Positions 28,089 through 37,500 of a stretch of DNA of 64,000 bases are shown here, one piece after another. The notes beneath the pieces are model-generated. The model did no database searches and was not told where the DNA came from. It was given only the letters and a program-made list of their open reading frames with translations. Origin of the DNA: Anaerolinea thermophila (lineage in GTDB: Bacteria > Chloroflexota > Anaerolineae > Anaerolineales > Anaerolineaceae); assembly GCF_020723905.1 (NCBI RefSeq), contig NZ_DYHZ01000001.1, positions 241,501 to 305,500 on the forward strand, in the 5' to 3' direction. A program made the position numbers and the translations under genes. The number at the start of each line of letters is the position of its first letter. Position 1 is the first letter of the stretch.

Positions 28089-29402
28089 ATGAACCTGAAT
28101 TCGCAAACTTCTCTGGTGGAATTGAAACATGTCCAACAGGTGTATGGCAGTGGCGCACGCCGCTTTACCGCTATTCAAGATATCAACCTGACCATTCGAG
28201 AAGGTGAGTTTGTCGCCCTGTTAGGTCCCTCAGGATGTGGCAAAAGTACCCTACTGCGCATCATCACCGGGCTCCAGTCACCCACCGAGGGAGCGGTGTT
28301 GTATCGAGGACAGCCCTTAAAGGACGTTAATCCTCACGCCACCATTGTCTTCCAGACCTTTGCGTTGTTCCCATGGCTTACCGTTTATGAGAACGTGGAT
28401 CTTGCCCTCAAGGTGCGCGGCATTCCTGCTGAAGCGCGCCATAACCGTACCCTTGAACTGCTCGATAAGGTTGGGTTGGATGGTTTTGAAACAGCATATC
28501 CCCGCGAACTTTCCGGAGGCATGCGTCAGAAAGTAGGCTTTGCCCGCGCCATTGCCGTTGAACCGGAACTGCTATGCCTGGATGAGCCGTTCTCTGCCCT
28601 GGATTTGCTCAGCGCTGAGTCGCTGCGCGGCGAGTTGATGGAATTGTGGCTGAGCGGCAGTATTCCGACCCGGGCGATCTTAATGGTAACGCACAATATT
28701 GAGGAAGCAGTGTTTATGGCTGACCGGGTGATCTTGATGGACAAAGAACCCGGACGGGTGGTGGGAACCCTGGAGATTAATCTACCCCATCCGCGCCAGC
28801 GCAAATCCCCGGCGTTTCAGGCAGTGGTGGATCAGGTTTACGCTGCACTGGCCGGACAGACCCAACCAGAAGCCGTTGAACTGGGGAGTGCCCCCGGTGA
28901 ACCCGGCACCACCCGCCGACTGCCGCAGGTGCGCATTAACGAGTTGACCGGTTTGCTGGAACACCTTGTCGAAATTCCCGGAAAGCGCGAGGATATTTAC
29001 CGCCTTGCTGAGCCGCTTGGAGCCGATTCGGATCACCTGCTGGATCTGATCGAAGCCGAAGAACTGCTCGGGTTTGTTCGAGTGCAACAGGGTGATGTGA
29101 TTCTGACCGATCTGGGTGAGACCTTTGCCGAAGCGCGCATCCTTGCCCGAAAAGAGATTTTCGCCACCCGCATCCGGCGCCTGCCTATCTTCCGCTGGTT
29201 GCTCAGTATGCTTCGCAAGGCGGATGAACAGCGTCTGGAATGGGATGTTGTGCAAGCCGCGCTGGAACTGGAATTCCCGCCGGACGAAGCAGAACGTCAA
29301 TTGGACACGATTGTAGACTGGGGACGTTATGCTGAGGTGCTGGCTTACGACGACAATGAGGGGATGATCTATCTGGAAATGGAACCCACTGTGGAAAAAT
29401 AA
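28089..29402 (+). CDS. ABC ATPase with C-terminal AAA-associated domain
   Basis: Protein of 437 residues. Residues about 10-250 are an NitT/TauT-type ATPase: Walker A GPSGCGKST, Q-loop VFQTFALFPWL, signature LSGGMRQKVGFARAI, Walker B LLCLDEPFSALD, switch His VTHNIEEA. Residues about 285-430 form the AAA-associated C-terminal domain, a winged-helix-like tail (LLEHLVEIPGKREDIYRLAEPLG) that is thought to be regulatory. It starts 4 bases after the permease stop. The second gene of a two-gene importer. Confidence 0.9.
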   Translation: MNLNSQTSLVELKHVQQVYGSGARRFTAIQDINLTIREGEFVALLGPSGCGKSTLLRIITGLQSPTEGAVLYRGQPLKDVNPHATIVFQTFALFPWLTVYENVDLALKVRGIPAEARHNRTLELLDKVGLDGFETAYPRELSGGMRQKVGFARAIAVEPELLCLDEPFSALDLLSAESLRGELMELWLSGSIPTRAILMVTHNIEEAVFMADRVILMDKEPGRVVGTLEINLPHPRQRKSPAFQAVVDQVYAALAGQTQPEAVELGSAPGEPGTTRRLPQVRINELTGLLEHLVEIPGKREDIYRLAEPLGADSDHLLDLIEAEELLGFVRVQQGDVILTDLGETFAEARILARKEIFATRIRRLPIFRWLLSMLRKADEQRLEWDVVQAALELEFPPDEAERQLDTIVDWGRYAEVLAYDDNEGMIYLEMEPTVEK

Positions 29403-29417
29403 TCTCATTCGTTAAGA

Positions 29418-29455
29418 GACCAGCCCCCTTGATCGGGGGCTGGTCCGTTGATTTT
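29418..29455 (+). terminator. Terminator between convergent genes
   Basis: Arms GACCAGCCCCC (29418-29428) and GGGGGCTGGTC (29435-29445) with a 6-base loop, followed by the weak tail CGTTGATTTT. Serves the ABC operon and possibly also the convergent gene. Confidence 0.65.
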
Positions 29456-29464
29456 CAGCAAGAT

Positions 29465-30517
29465 CTATTTCACCGTGATGGTGATGGGCAGGGTGCAGAG
29501 GGTTTTGTTCCCGGAAACAATTGACCACGTGGCACTGTACGTTCCCGCTTTGTCCGGCGCCAGCATATCCACGATGATGTTGACAGTTTCGCCGTTGCGG
29601 ACGGTGGTTTTGAAGTCATATATTGACTTCTTGTGCATGGATGTGCCGCTGACAAACTTGTAATCCACCGAATGTTGATCCCAGTCCTTGCCGCTGGTGT
29701 TCTTCACCTGCCAGATGGCGTCAAAGTCCTCACGGGGTTTGAGCGCCTTGCTCGGGCTGGTACTGATGATCTGGCATACCGCGCCGCTGGATGGGGGCGG
29801 GGTCGGTGAGATCACCGTACCGCTGGAGACATTCCGGAAAGCATTGTAAGCATACTGCTTCTGTGGGCTGTCCAGCCGGATGGTAATCCAGTCCACGCCC
29901 TTGACCGACTCGGGCAAAGTAACCGTAAACTTGAAGGAACCGCCACTGCCGGAATTGATTTTGTCCACGACCACATAATCCTTGAAGAAAGTCTTGAATG
30001 GCCCAACCCGTACGGTAAAGGTCTGGTTGGCAGGGAAGCGATAGGCTTGAACGGTTACGGCTTTGTCTTTCTCTACGGCGATAATCTCGATGGAGGGTTT
30101 GCCTGTCGTGCTCTGGGTTGGCTGAGCGGTCGGCGTAGCAGTCTTGTTATCAAACCAGTTGTAACTGTAATAACCAGAAGCGCTGTCAATGCGCAGAGCA
30201 ATCCGGCTCAAGCCTTTGAGGCTTTGAGGAATATTGAAGGTGGCTTCAAAGATTCCATCTGCCCCGGACTTCGCCGTGCCGACAACCGTGCCGCCGATGG
30301 CGTAGTTGCCCATCTTATCCATGCGAGCAGTGAATTCGGTGTTCTTGGGCAGATTGCTGGCGCGAATTTTCACCCACTCATCTACTTTCACTTCCAGAAT
30401 GGTGATAGTGGGAACGCCATCTGCCCGAACAGTGGGGGCAAATGCGGTGAGCATGACCATACTCAACAAGAGCGCGCTCACCAGAAACGATAAGAATTTT
30501 TTCGATTGTGCAAACAT
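29465..30517 (-). CDS. Secreted protein with NBR1-Ig-like C-terminal domain
   Basis: Exported protein of 350 residues: signal peptide FLSFLVSALLLSMVMLTAFAPTVRA, two related beta-sandwich repeats (VPTITILEVKVDEWVKIRASNLPKNTEF... and KPSIEIIAVEKDKAVTVQAYRFPANQTF...), a Pro/Thr linker, and a C-terminal domain matching the Ig-like fold first described in NBR1 (KPREDFDAIWQVKNTSGKDW). Such domains are frequent in secreted Chloroflexota proteins and serve in cell-surface binding. ATG 30517 follows AGGAGG; the upstream extension has no site. Ligand unknown. Confidence 0.75.
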   Translation of the reverse strand: MFAQSKKFLSFLVSALLLSMVMLTAFAPTVRADGVPTITILEVKVDEWVKIRASNLPKNTEFTARMDKMGNYAIGGTVVGTAKSGADGIFEATFNIPQSLKGLSRIALRIDSASGYYSYNWFDNKTATPTAQPTQSTTGKPSIEIIAVEKDKAVTVQAYRFPANQTFTVRVGPFKTFFKDYVVVDKINSGSGGSFKFTVTLPESVKGVDWITIRLDSPQKQYAYNAFRNVSSGTVISPTPPPSSGAVCQIISTSPSKALKPREDFDAIWQVKNTSGKDWDQHSVDYKFVSGTSMHKKSIYDFKTTVRNGETVNIIVDMLAPDKAGTYSATWSIVSGNKTLCTLPITITVK

Positions 30518-30613
30518 ACATCCTCCTGTGGAATACTCTCCAGAATATCCGTGTGATTGTGGATCAATCTTTATGACGAATCCATGAAGAAAAAGTTCCC
30601 CGGAAGTTTTCAT

Positions 30614-30652
30614 TAAAAAAAAGCCCCTCAAGACCTGGTTTCTTGAGGGGTT
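30614..30652 (-). terminator. Rho-independent terminator of the acyltransferase gene
   Basis: Arms CCCCTCAAGA (30624-30633) and TCTTGAGGGG (30641-30650); on the minus strand the stem is followed by eight T. It lies 21 bases after the acyltransferase stop. Confidence 0.9.
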
Positions 30653-30672
30653 GGATTTCGTCTGGTAAAAAT

Positions 30673-31368
30673 TTACGCCGAAGCCAGCGTACCCAGCGCA
30701 TTGGGGGTGCGCGTCAGGCGGATTTCGCTTTCCCGCGCCAGTTCAATGATATGATGCATGATTGTGCTGGAAACCGAACGCACCTGTTCACGGTCTTCGG
30801 CATCCCCATGGAAGAACAGGGGTTCGCCTGCGGTCATGGCATACGGGCCGCGCAAATACCAGCGTCCGTATTCCACCTGTCCTTTGACGGTTGAGCGCAC
30901 GGTATGCACCCGGCTTTTGTCCAGATGAATGCCCACCGGGATCACCGGCGCGCCGCTCGCCAGCGCAAGACGAGCCACCCCTGTACGTGGTTTGCAAAAG
31001 CCACCCTCTTCCGGACTCAAAGCGCCTTCGGGGAAGATGATGATGTTGTAACCTTTATCCAGATACTCCAAAGCGCGGTCGATGGCTTGTTGGCCCTCGC
31101 CTGCTTTCACCGGGATGTGCCCGGAACGGCGCAGATATGTCCCCAGAATGGGCACCTGAAACAACAGATTGTTGATGAGAATGAAGGATTGCTCTCCCAC
31201 CATGGCGGCTACAAAGAAGGGATCGGTTGTAGTCGGGTGATTCGGAGCAAAAATTTTGGCTCCGCCTGGAGGGGCGGCACGCCGCTCCACATCCAGATCC
31301 AGCATCACATTGGAATAGGTCTTAACGACCGGCTTGGAAGCCCAGTAGAGCAGTTTTTCAGATACCAT
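30673..31368 (-). CDS. PlsC-type lysophospholipid acyltransferase
   Basis: Acyltransferase of about 231 residues. The catalytic NHxxxxD motif is NHPTTTD, and the acyl-acceptor motif is IIIFPEGALSPEEGG. It lacks predicted long membrane segments, though VPILGTYLRRSGHIPV matches the conserved middle block. Members acylate lysophosphatidate or related lipids at the cytoplasmic membrane. The start is uncertain: ATG 31368 (MVSEKLLYW) has only a distant GGAAAG site, and the frame is open to 31464. Confidence 0.8.
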   Translation of the reverse strand: MVSEKLLYWASKPVVKTYSNVMLDLDVERRAAPPGGAKIFAPNHPTTTDPFFVAAMVGEQSFILINNLLFQVPILGTYLRRSGHIPVKAGEGQQAIDRALEYLDKGYNIIIFPEGALSPEEGGFCKPRTGVARLALASGAPVIPVGIHLDKSRVHTVRSTVKGQVEYGRWYLRGPYAMTAGEPLFFHGDAEDREQVRSVSSTIMHHIIELARESEIRLTRTPNALGTLASA

Positions 31369-31623
31369 TTTCAAATCATCTTTCCAGAGGCGTGACAAAA
31401 TTTCGTTACCGATGACCCCAGCATAACAGACCTGACACGCCAGTGGAACTGCTCCGGGATACATCCTTTTTGAAACCGGTCATATGAGGTTCGAAACAAC
31501 AGTGGGAGTAAGCCTATGACCTCAGGTTTCATGTAGTATAACCCGGTTTCACGAAATTGGATACGGGCTTGACCTTACAGGTTTGCAAAGCCATATAGAT
31601 GAATTTCCGGGCATTGCTTCCTC

Positions 31624-31652
31624 TTGACAGAAAAGGTTCTCGCTCCTATACT
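31624..31652 (+). promoter_or_regulatory. Consensus-like promoter of the arsR-P-type ATPase operon
   Basis: TTGACA at 31624-31629, exactly 17 bases, then TATACT at 31647-31652. The predicted start (31659-31660) coincides with the ATG of the ArsR gene, so the mRNA would be leaderless. Confidence 0.82.
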
Positions 31653-31654
31653 TG

Positions 31655-31680
31655 AACATATGAACAATAATTCATATGTT
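31655..31680. promoter_or_regulatory. ArsR/SmtB-type operator
   Basis: Perfect inverted repeat: arm AACATATGAA (31655-31664), six bases, arm TTCATATGTT (31671-31680). The TGAA-N6-TTCA core matches operators of SmtB/CadC/CzrA regulators. It covers the transcription start and first codons of the regulator. Confidence 0.8.
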
Positions 31681-32064
31681 TTCAAAAAAGAATCCCCAAA
31701 TTTGCGTTGTGAAGATAACCGTTTGCACGAAGACGCCATCCAGCAGGCACAGGCAGACCTGATTGATGGCTTGACGGCAACCCGCCTGGCGGCGGCGTTC
31801 CAGGCGCTGGCAGACCCCAGCCGGGTACGTCTTATCTCGGCACTGCTGAAGCAAGAATTATGCGTCCATGACCTGGCAGCCGTGCTGGGGATGAGCCAGA
31901 GCGCTACTTCGCATCAACTGCGGGTCCTGCGCGCATGGGGATTGGTGCGCACTCGCAAAGAAGGGCGTATTGTCTATTATGCTCTGGATGATGATCACAT
32001 TCGGGAACTGTTTCAACGCGGGCTGGAACACGTCCGCCACCAACATCCCGTTCAACACCCATAG
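31660..32064 (+). CDS. ArsR/SmtB-family metal-responsive repressor
   Basis: Winged-helix repressor of 134 residues. The recognition region ELCVHDLAAVLGMSQSATSHQLRVLRAWGLV lies near residues 65-95, with VHD where the CadC/ArsR alpha-3 site has VCD, so one Cys ligand of that site is a His. The C-terminal helix carries His residues (HIREL, EHVRHQHPVQH) in the position of the CzrA/SmtB alpha-5 zinc site. It probably senses Zn, Cd or Pb and represses itself and the ATPase 14 bases downstream. The start cannot be the TTG at 31624, which is the -35 hexamer; ATG 31660 is at the transcription start. Confidence 0.88.
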   Translation: MNNNSYVFKKESPNLRCEDNRLHEDAIQQAQADLIDGLTATRLAAAFQALADPSRVRLISALLKQELCVHDLAAVLGMSQSATSHQLRVLRAWGLVRTRKEGRIVYYALDDDHIRELFQRGLEHVRHQHPVQHP

Positions 32065-32078
32065 GAGTCTTTCCAGGT

Positions 32079-34271
32079 ATGAAGAAAACCTACCTCATCG
32101 AAGGCATGGATTGTGCCGATTGCGCACGACATGTTGAAGAAGGCGTCCAAAAACTTCCCGGGGTGCAGTTCGCCCGGGTTGACTTTGCCACAGCCACCCT
32201 GACTCTGGAGGGAGACTGGGATGAATCCGCGGTACATCAGCGGGTACAGGCGCTGGGCTACCGCCTGAAAGATGAGCATCAACCCCCAACCACAAAACCA
32301 GAACCCTTCTGGCTGGGGTTAGGACGTTATCTGATTGACCAGGCGGAAACCCGCCTTGCCCTGATCGGGGGTGGGTTGCTCCTTCTTGCAGCCTTGCTTC
32401 AATTACTTGCGGGATCGTCTCCGCTTGTTTACCCCATTCAGTTGCTTGCTCTGGGGCTGGCAGGTTATCCCATTGCCCGCAGTGCTCTGGCAAACCTGTT
32501 CATCAATCGCAGTATCAGCATTAACCTGTTGATGACCCTTGCTGCCATCGGTGCCGTCATTATTGGCGAGAGCGGAGAAGCGGCAACGCTCATCTTTTTA
32601 TTTGCGCTGGCAGAAGCGCTGGAAGGCTACACCACCGACCGCGCCCGCCGTACGTTAAGCGGATTGCAAAACCTCACTCCCACCCATGCCCTGCGTCTGG
32701 AAGCCGACGGAGAACGCTGGGTGCCGGTGCAGACACTGACTCCGGGCGACCGCGTGCGGGTACGACCGGGAGAACGCATCCCTGCCGATGGCGTGGTGCA
32801 ATCCGGCGCTTCTGACGTCAACCAGGCACCCATCACTGGAGAAAGTATGCCTGCCTGCAAGCAACCCGGCGATCTGGTCTTCGCCGGGACGGTCAACGGC
32901 AGTGGAGCGCTGGAGATTGAAGTTTCCCGCCCGGCAAAAGACAGCACCCTGGCGCGCATCATCCAGATGGTCACCGAAGCACAGGCACGGCGCGCACATC
33001 TCCAACGCTGGATTGACCGCTTTGCCGCAGTGTACACCCCCGCTGTGGTGGTCATTGCCTTGCTGGTTGCCATCATCCCGCCGGTGTTGTTCGGTGAACC
33101 GTTCTGGAATACCCCGGCAGGACACGGCTGGCTGTACCGCGCACTGGCATTGCTGGTGATTGCCTGCCCATGTGCACTGGTGATCAGCGCGCCGGTGACC
33201 ATTTTGAGCGGGCTGACCGCCGCCGCCCGCCAGGGGGTGCTGATTAAAGGAGGAGTCTATCTGGAAACCCTCTCGCGGGTCAAACGGATCGCCTTCGATA
33301 AAACCGGCACCCTCACCCTGGGCAAACCCGTGCTGACCGACCACCGCGCGGTGGACTGCCCCGGCTGTGAGGACCGCTCCGCCTGCCCTGCCTGCCGTGA
33401 CGTGCTGGCTCTGGCAGCAGCGCTGGAACGCGCCAGCGCCCATCCACTGGCACATGCCGTGGTTTCCGCCTCGCAAATGCAGGGGATACATCAGCAGTAC
33501 CCCACCGCCCGGAATTTAATCACCCTCAACGGCGGGGGTATTCAGGGCATTGTCCAGCAGGATGTGATTACGCTGGGCAGTCACGCACTGTTCGACGGGA
33601 ACTATCCTCACAGCCCAGAACTGTGCACGCAGGTAGAAGCCCTTGAACAACAGGGAGAGACCACCATGCTCCTCTCGCAAAACGGGACGGTGCGCGGTTA
33701 CCTGGCAGTAGCCGACGAGGTACGCCCGGAAAGTCGTCAGGTCATGGAAGACCTGCGCCGGATGGGGATCCGCACCATCATGCTCACCGGTGATCATCCG
33801 GCGGCGGCACAGCGGGTTGCCGGACAGTTGAGTGTGGATGAGGTACGCGCCAGCCTGCTTCCTGAACAAAAGTTACAGGCAGTGGAAGAACTGGCACGTT
33901 CGGACGGGACGCTTGCCATGCTGGGAGACGGCATCAACGATACGCCGGCATTAAGCGCGGCGCAGGTGGGCATCGCCGTCGGCGGCACGGGAAACGCTCA
34001 AGCCATGGAAACTGCCGATGTAGTTCTGTTAAGCGGCGACCTGAGTAAACTGCCCTACACCCTGCGGCTGGCACGATTCGTCATGCGCATCATCCGCCAG
34101 AACGTGGCTTTCTCGCTGGGGGTGAAAGCACTTTTCCTGATTCTGGCAGTGATGGGCACCGCGACGCTGTGGATGGCAGTACTGGCGGACATGGGCGTTT
34201 CTCTCCTGGTGATCTTCAATGGTCTGCGTCCTCTGCGCTTCCCGCAAGGCACGTTTCATCCAAACGGGTGA
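32079..34271 (+). CDS. Heavy-metal-exporting P1B-type ATPase (Zn/Cd/Pb group)
   Basis: Membrane pump of 730 residues. N-terminal HMA metal-binding domain with GMDCADC at 9-15, membrane metal site CPC at about 363-365, phosphorylation motif DKTGTLT near 407, SAHPLAHA (HP motif) near 454, TGDHP and GDGINDTPAL near 615. The last membrane helices carry DMGVSLLVIFNGLRPLR, whose Asp is the marker of the Zn/Cd/Pb subgroup. An extra cysteine cluster, CPGC..CPAC, sits at about residues 427-439 between the P and N regions. Controlled by the adjacent ArsR protein. Confidence 0.93.
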   Translation: MKKTYLIEGMDCADCARHVEEGVQKLPGVQFARVDFATATLTLEGDWDESAVHQRVQALGYRLKDEHQPPTTKPEPFWLGLGRYLIDQAETRLALIGGGLLLLAALLQLLAGSSPLVYPIQLLALGLAGYPIARSALANLFINRSISINLLMTLAAIGAVIIGESGEAATLIFLFALAEALEGYTTDRARRTLSGLQNLTPTHALRLEADGERWVPVQTLTPGDRVRVRPGERIPADGVVQSGASDVNQAPITGESMPACKQPGDLVFAGTVNGSGALEIEVSRPAKDSTLARIIQMVTEAQARRAHLQRWIDRFAAVYTPAVVVIALLVAIIPPVLFGEPFWNTPAGHGWLYRALALLVIACPCALVISAPVTILSGLTAAARQGVLIKGGVYLETLSRVKRIAFDKTGTLTLGKPVLTDHRAVDCPGCEDRSACPACRDVLALAAALERASAHPLAHAVVSASQMQGIHQQYPTARNLITLNGGGIQGIVQQDVITLGSHALFDGNYPHSPELCTQVEALEQQGETTMLLSQNGTVRGYLAVADEVRPESRQVMEDLRRMGIRTIMLTGDHPAAAQRVAGQLSVDEVRASLLPEQKLQAVEELARSDGTLAMLGDGINDTPALSAAQVGIAVGGTGNAQAMETADVVLLSGDLSKLPYTLRLARFVMRIIRQNVAFSLGVKALFLILAVMGTATLWMAVLADMGVSLLVIFNGLRPLRFPQGTFHPNG

Positions 34272-34411
34272 GAGGCGAATCAACATTTTTGATGATGAAA
34301 AAAACGGATAAATCCGGTATCCTGTAAGCAGTTCAGGGATGCTTCTCAGGGTGTTTTTTCGGGGAATACTGGTGGAACCTTCTGAACGAACTTACAGGTG
34401 ATTGGATGGGA

Positions 34412-34450
34412 GCAAAACGCCGGCAAGCCATGACCGGCGTTTTGCCATTT
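34412..34450 (+). terminator. Hairpin terminator after the metal ATPase
   Basis: Perfect 12-bp stem, GCAAAACGCCGG (34412-34423) and CCGGCGTTTTGC (34433-34444). The T run is inside the stem, so it could work in both directions. The rest of 34272-34542 holds a TATAAT -10 at 34497-34502 for the next gene, without a clear -35; nothing else is seen. Confidence 0.65.
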
Positions 34451-34542
34451 AACCGATGCTTAACATGGTTTGGACGTGACTTTTCCCGATTTATTCTATA
34501 ATTCCCTTACCTTCTTTTCAATCCATCCAACGAGAGGAGTTT

Positions 34543-37500
34543 ATGATATTTATGAAACCACAAAGATTTTGGGCGCGCCTCGCCCTGGGAGTGGTATTGT
34601 TTGCCTATGTGTTGCTGGGCGGCGTTGCCCCTGCCTTCGCCGACAGTTCAGCGCAAAGCCTGCCCTTTGCGCAGGACTGGAGCAACACCAGCCTGATTAC
34701 AACAGATGACAACTGGTCGGGGGTACCGGGAATCACGGGGTACCGCGGAGATGGGCTTGTCTCTACAACCGGAGTAGATCCCCAAACGGTTCTGGTTGAC
34801 GGTACCAGCACACCTGTAGATGTAAATGCCAACCAGACCAATCCCAACACCTTTACTACCGGGGGTGTCACCGAGTTTCACCTCACCGATCCCGTTGTGG
34901 CTTTGGCAGGATCGGGCACTGCCAGAGCACCATTTCTGCTCATCAACCTCAATACTACGGGATATGAGTCGATCCGGGTCATGTACAACCTGCGCGATCT
35001 GGAAAGCGGTGCAGATAATGCGATTCAGCCCATAGCCCTGCACTACCGCGTGGGCAACAGCGGCAACTTCACCAACGTCCCCGCAGCCTTCGTTGCCGAT
35101 GCCACCGATGGTCCCAATATTGGCGGTAGAGTCACCTCTGTTGATGTTGTCCTGCCTGCGGCAGTGAACAGTCAACCGCTGGTGCAGATTCGCATCATGA
35201 CCACCGATGCGGGTGGAAGTGATGAATGGGTTGGCATTGACGATATTCAGATCAGCGGAACGCCGTTAAGCGGCGACCTGGCGCCTTACGTAGCCGCCAG
35301 CACCCCGGCAAACGGAGCCAGCGGGGTAGCCCTGGATGCCAACCTGCAGGTGACCTTCTCCGAGCCGGTCACTCTCAGCGATCCATGGTTCAGCCTGTCC
35401 TGCAATCGTTCAGGCACCCACACGGCTGTGGTGACGGGGGGACCAACCGAGTACACCCTCAACCCGGATGTGGACTTTGTCTATTCGGAATCCTGCACCC
35501 TCACCGTGACCGCCAGCGCGGTTGCCGACCAGGACGAGCCCATCCAGACCATGAGCGCCGACTTTACGGCAACCTTCGCCACCACTGCGCCATCACTGGT
35601 ATGCGGCGAGCCGTACATTCCCATCAATGCCATCCAGGGGAGCGGACTGACCTCACCTTACCAGAACAGTACCGTGACCACAGAAGGCGTGGTAGCCGCA
35701 GTGTTCCAGGGGACAGGCAAACTGGGGGGCTTCTTCCTGAATTCCCTCAACAGCGCTATTGACAGCAACCCGGCAACCTCAGAAGGCATTTTTGTGTATG
35801 CCCCATCGGCATCTATCAATGTGGGGGATCGGGTGCGCGTTTCCGGCACGGCGCAGGAATACTCCGGATCGTATGGCGCTATGGCACAGATGACCCAGAT
35901 TGGCGATTCTCCCACCGTGAATGTATGCTCCAGTGGCGAAACGGTCACCCCCTTCCCGCTGATTCTGCCCCTGCCTGCAGAAGCCGATCCCCAGACCTAT
36001 CTGGAACGCTATGAGGGTATGCTGGTGACCATCAGCCAGCCGCTCACCGTCCAGCAGAATTACTTCCTGGGGCGCTTTGGGCAGTTGACCCTGGGCACAG
36101 GAGGGCGCATCTTCACCCATCTCAACAGCGGCACAGGCTCTTATGCCGACAATCTGCGCCGCATGATCGTGCTGGATGACGGTGCTACGGCTCAAAATCC
36201 TGCCCCCATTCCTTACTACGCCAGCGATGGCGCTGTGCGTGCCGGGGATGTGATCCCAACCCTGACAGGCGTCGTGGATCAGGGACGGGTCAACAGCAGT
36301 AACACCGGCACTGTCTTCCCAGACGTGTTCTACCGCATCCATCCCACGCTTGCGCCCACCTTTGAGAGCCAGAATCCGCGCCTCCCAACCCCACCCCTTG
36401 TGGGCACAGGGATGAATGGCACGGTAAAAGTAGCCGCAATGAACGTGCTGAACTACTTTGTCACCCTCAATCAAACGCCATATCCAGCCGGTTCGCCCTA
36501 CAATGCCAGCAACACTCCTCGCGGCGCCAACACCGCCACCGAATTCACCCGCCAGCAGGATAAAATTGTGCGCGCGCTGGCAGGGTTAAACGCGGATGTG
36601 GTGGGCTTGATTGAAATTGAGTCCTGGACAGGTGCCGATGCGGTCAACAACCTGGTCAGTGCGCTGAACACCTATCTGGGTTCGCCAGTGTACGCCGCTG
36701 TGCCCGACCCGGCAACGGGTGTGGGCGGCGATGCCATCAAAGTTGCTCTGATTTACAAGACTGCAACGGTGGAACGGGTGGGCGATTCGCTCAGCACCAG
36801 CGCTTCGCCGTTCAACCTGTACCGCTATCCGGTCGCGCAAGCCTTCCGCGACAAAACCACTGGGGAAGTCTTTACCGTGGTGGTCAACCACTTCAAATCC
36901 AAGAGTTGTTCCGGCACACCCACCGGCGGAGATGTGGATCTGGGCGAAGGCGTGGGGTGCTATAATGCCACACGCGTTGCCATGTCCAACGCCCTGCTGA
37001 ACTGGATCAACACCACCCTCATCCCCACCACCGGAGACCCGGATGTCGTTGTCATGGGAGACTTCAACGCTTACGGTGCAGAACAACCCATTCTGACGCT
37101 GGAATCTGGCGGGCTGGTGAACACAGGTAAACAGTATGAGGGCGTGGATACCTATTCATACGTGTTCGACGGTATGGCAGGCGCACTGGATCACCTGTTC
37201 GTCACCTCTTCGCTGTCCGCCAGGGTCAGCGGCGCCGGGCACTGGCACATTAATGCCGATGAACCTTCGGTGATTGACTACAACACCGAGTTCAAGACGG
37301 TGGATCTGTACCAGCCCCATCCCTACCGTTCATCCGACCATGATCCCATTCTGGTGGGGCTGGACTTCCGGTCATACGGGGTAAGTCTTCTGCCCGATAA
37401 CGATGCCAGATCTGGAGCGGTCAACAGCACCGTGACCTACACGCTCACCCTGCGCAACACCGGCAACATGAGCGATACCTACACCTTTACCTCCGAATTG

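Noticed and set aside
31624-31659. Longer ArsR N-terminus from the TTG at 31624
   Set aside because: The TTG is part of the TTGACA -35 hexamer, so it lies upstream of the transcript.
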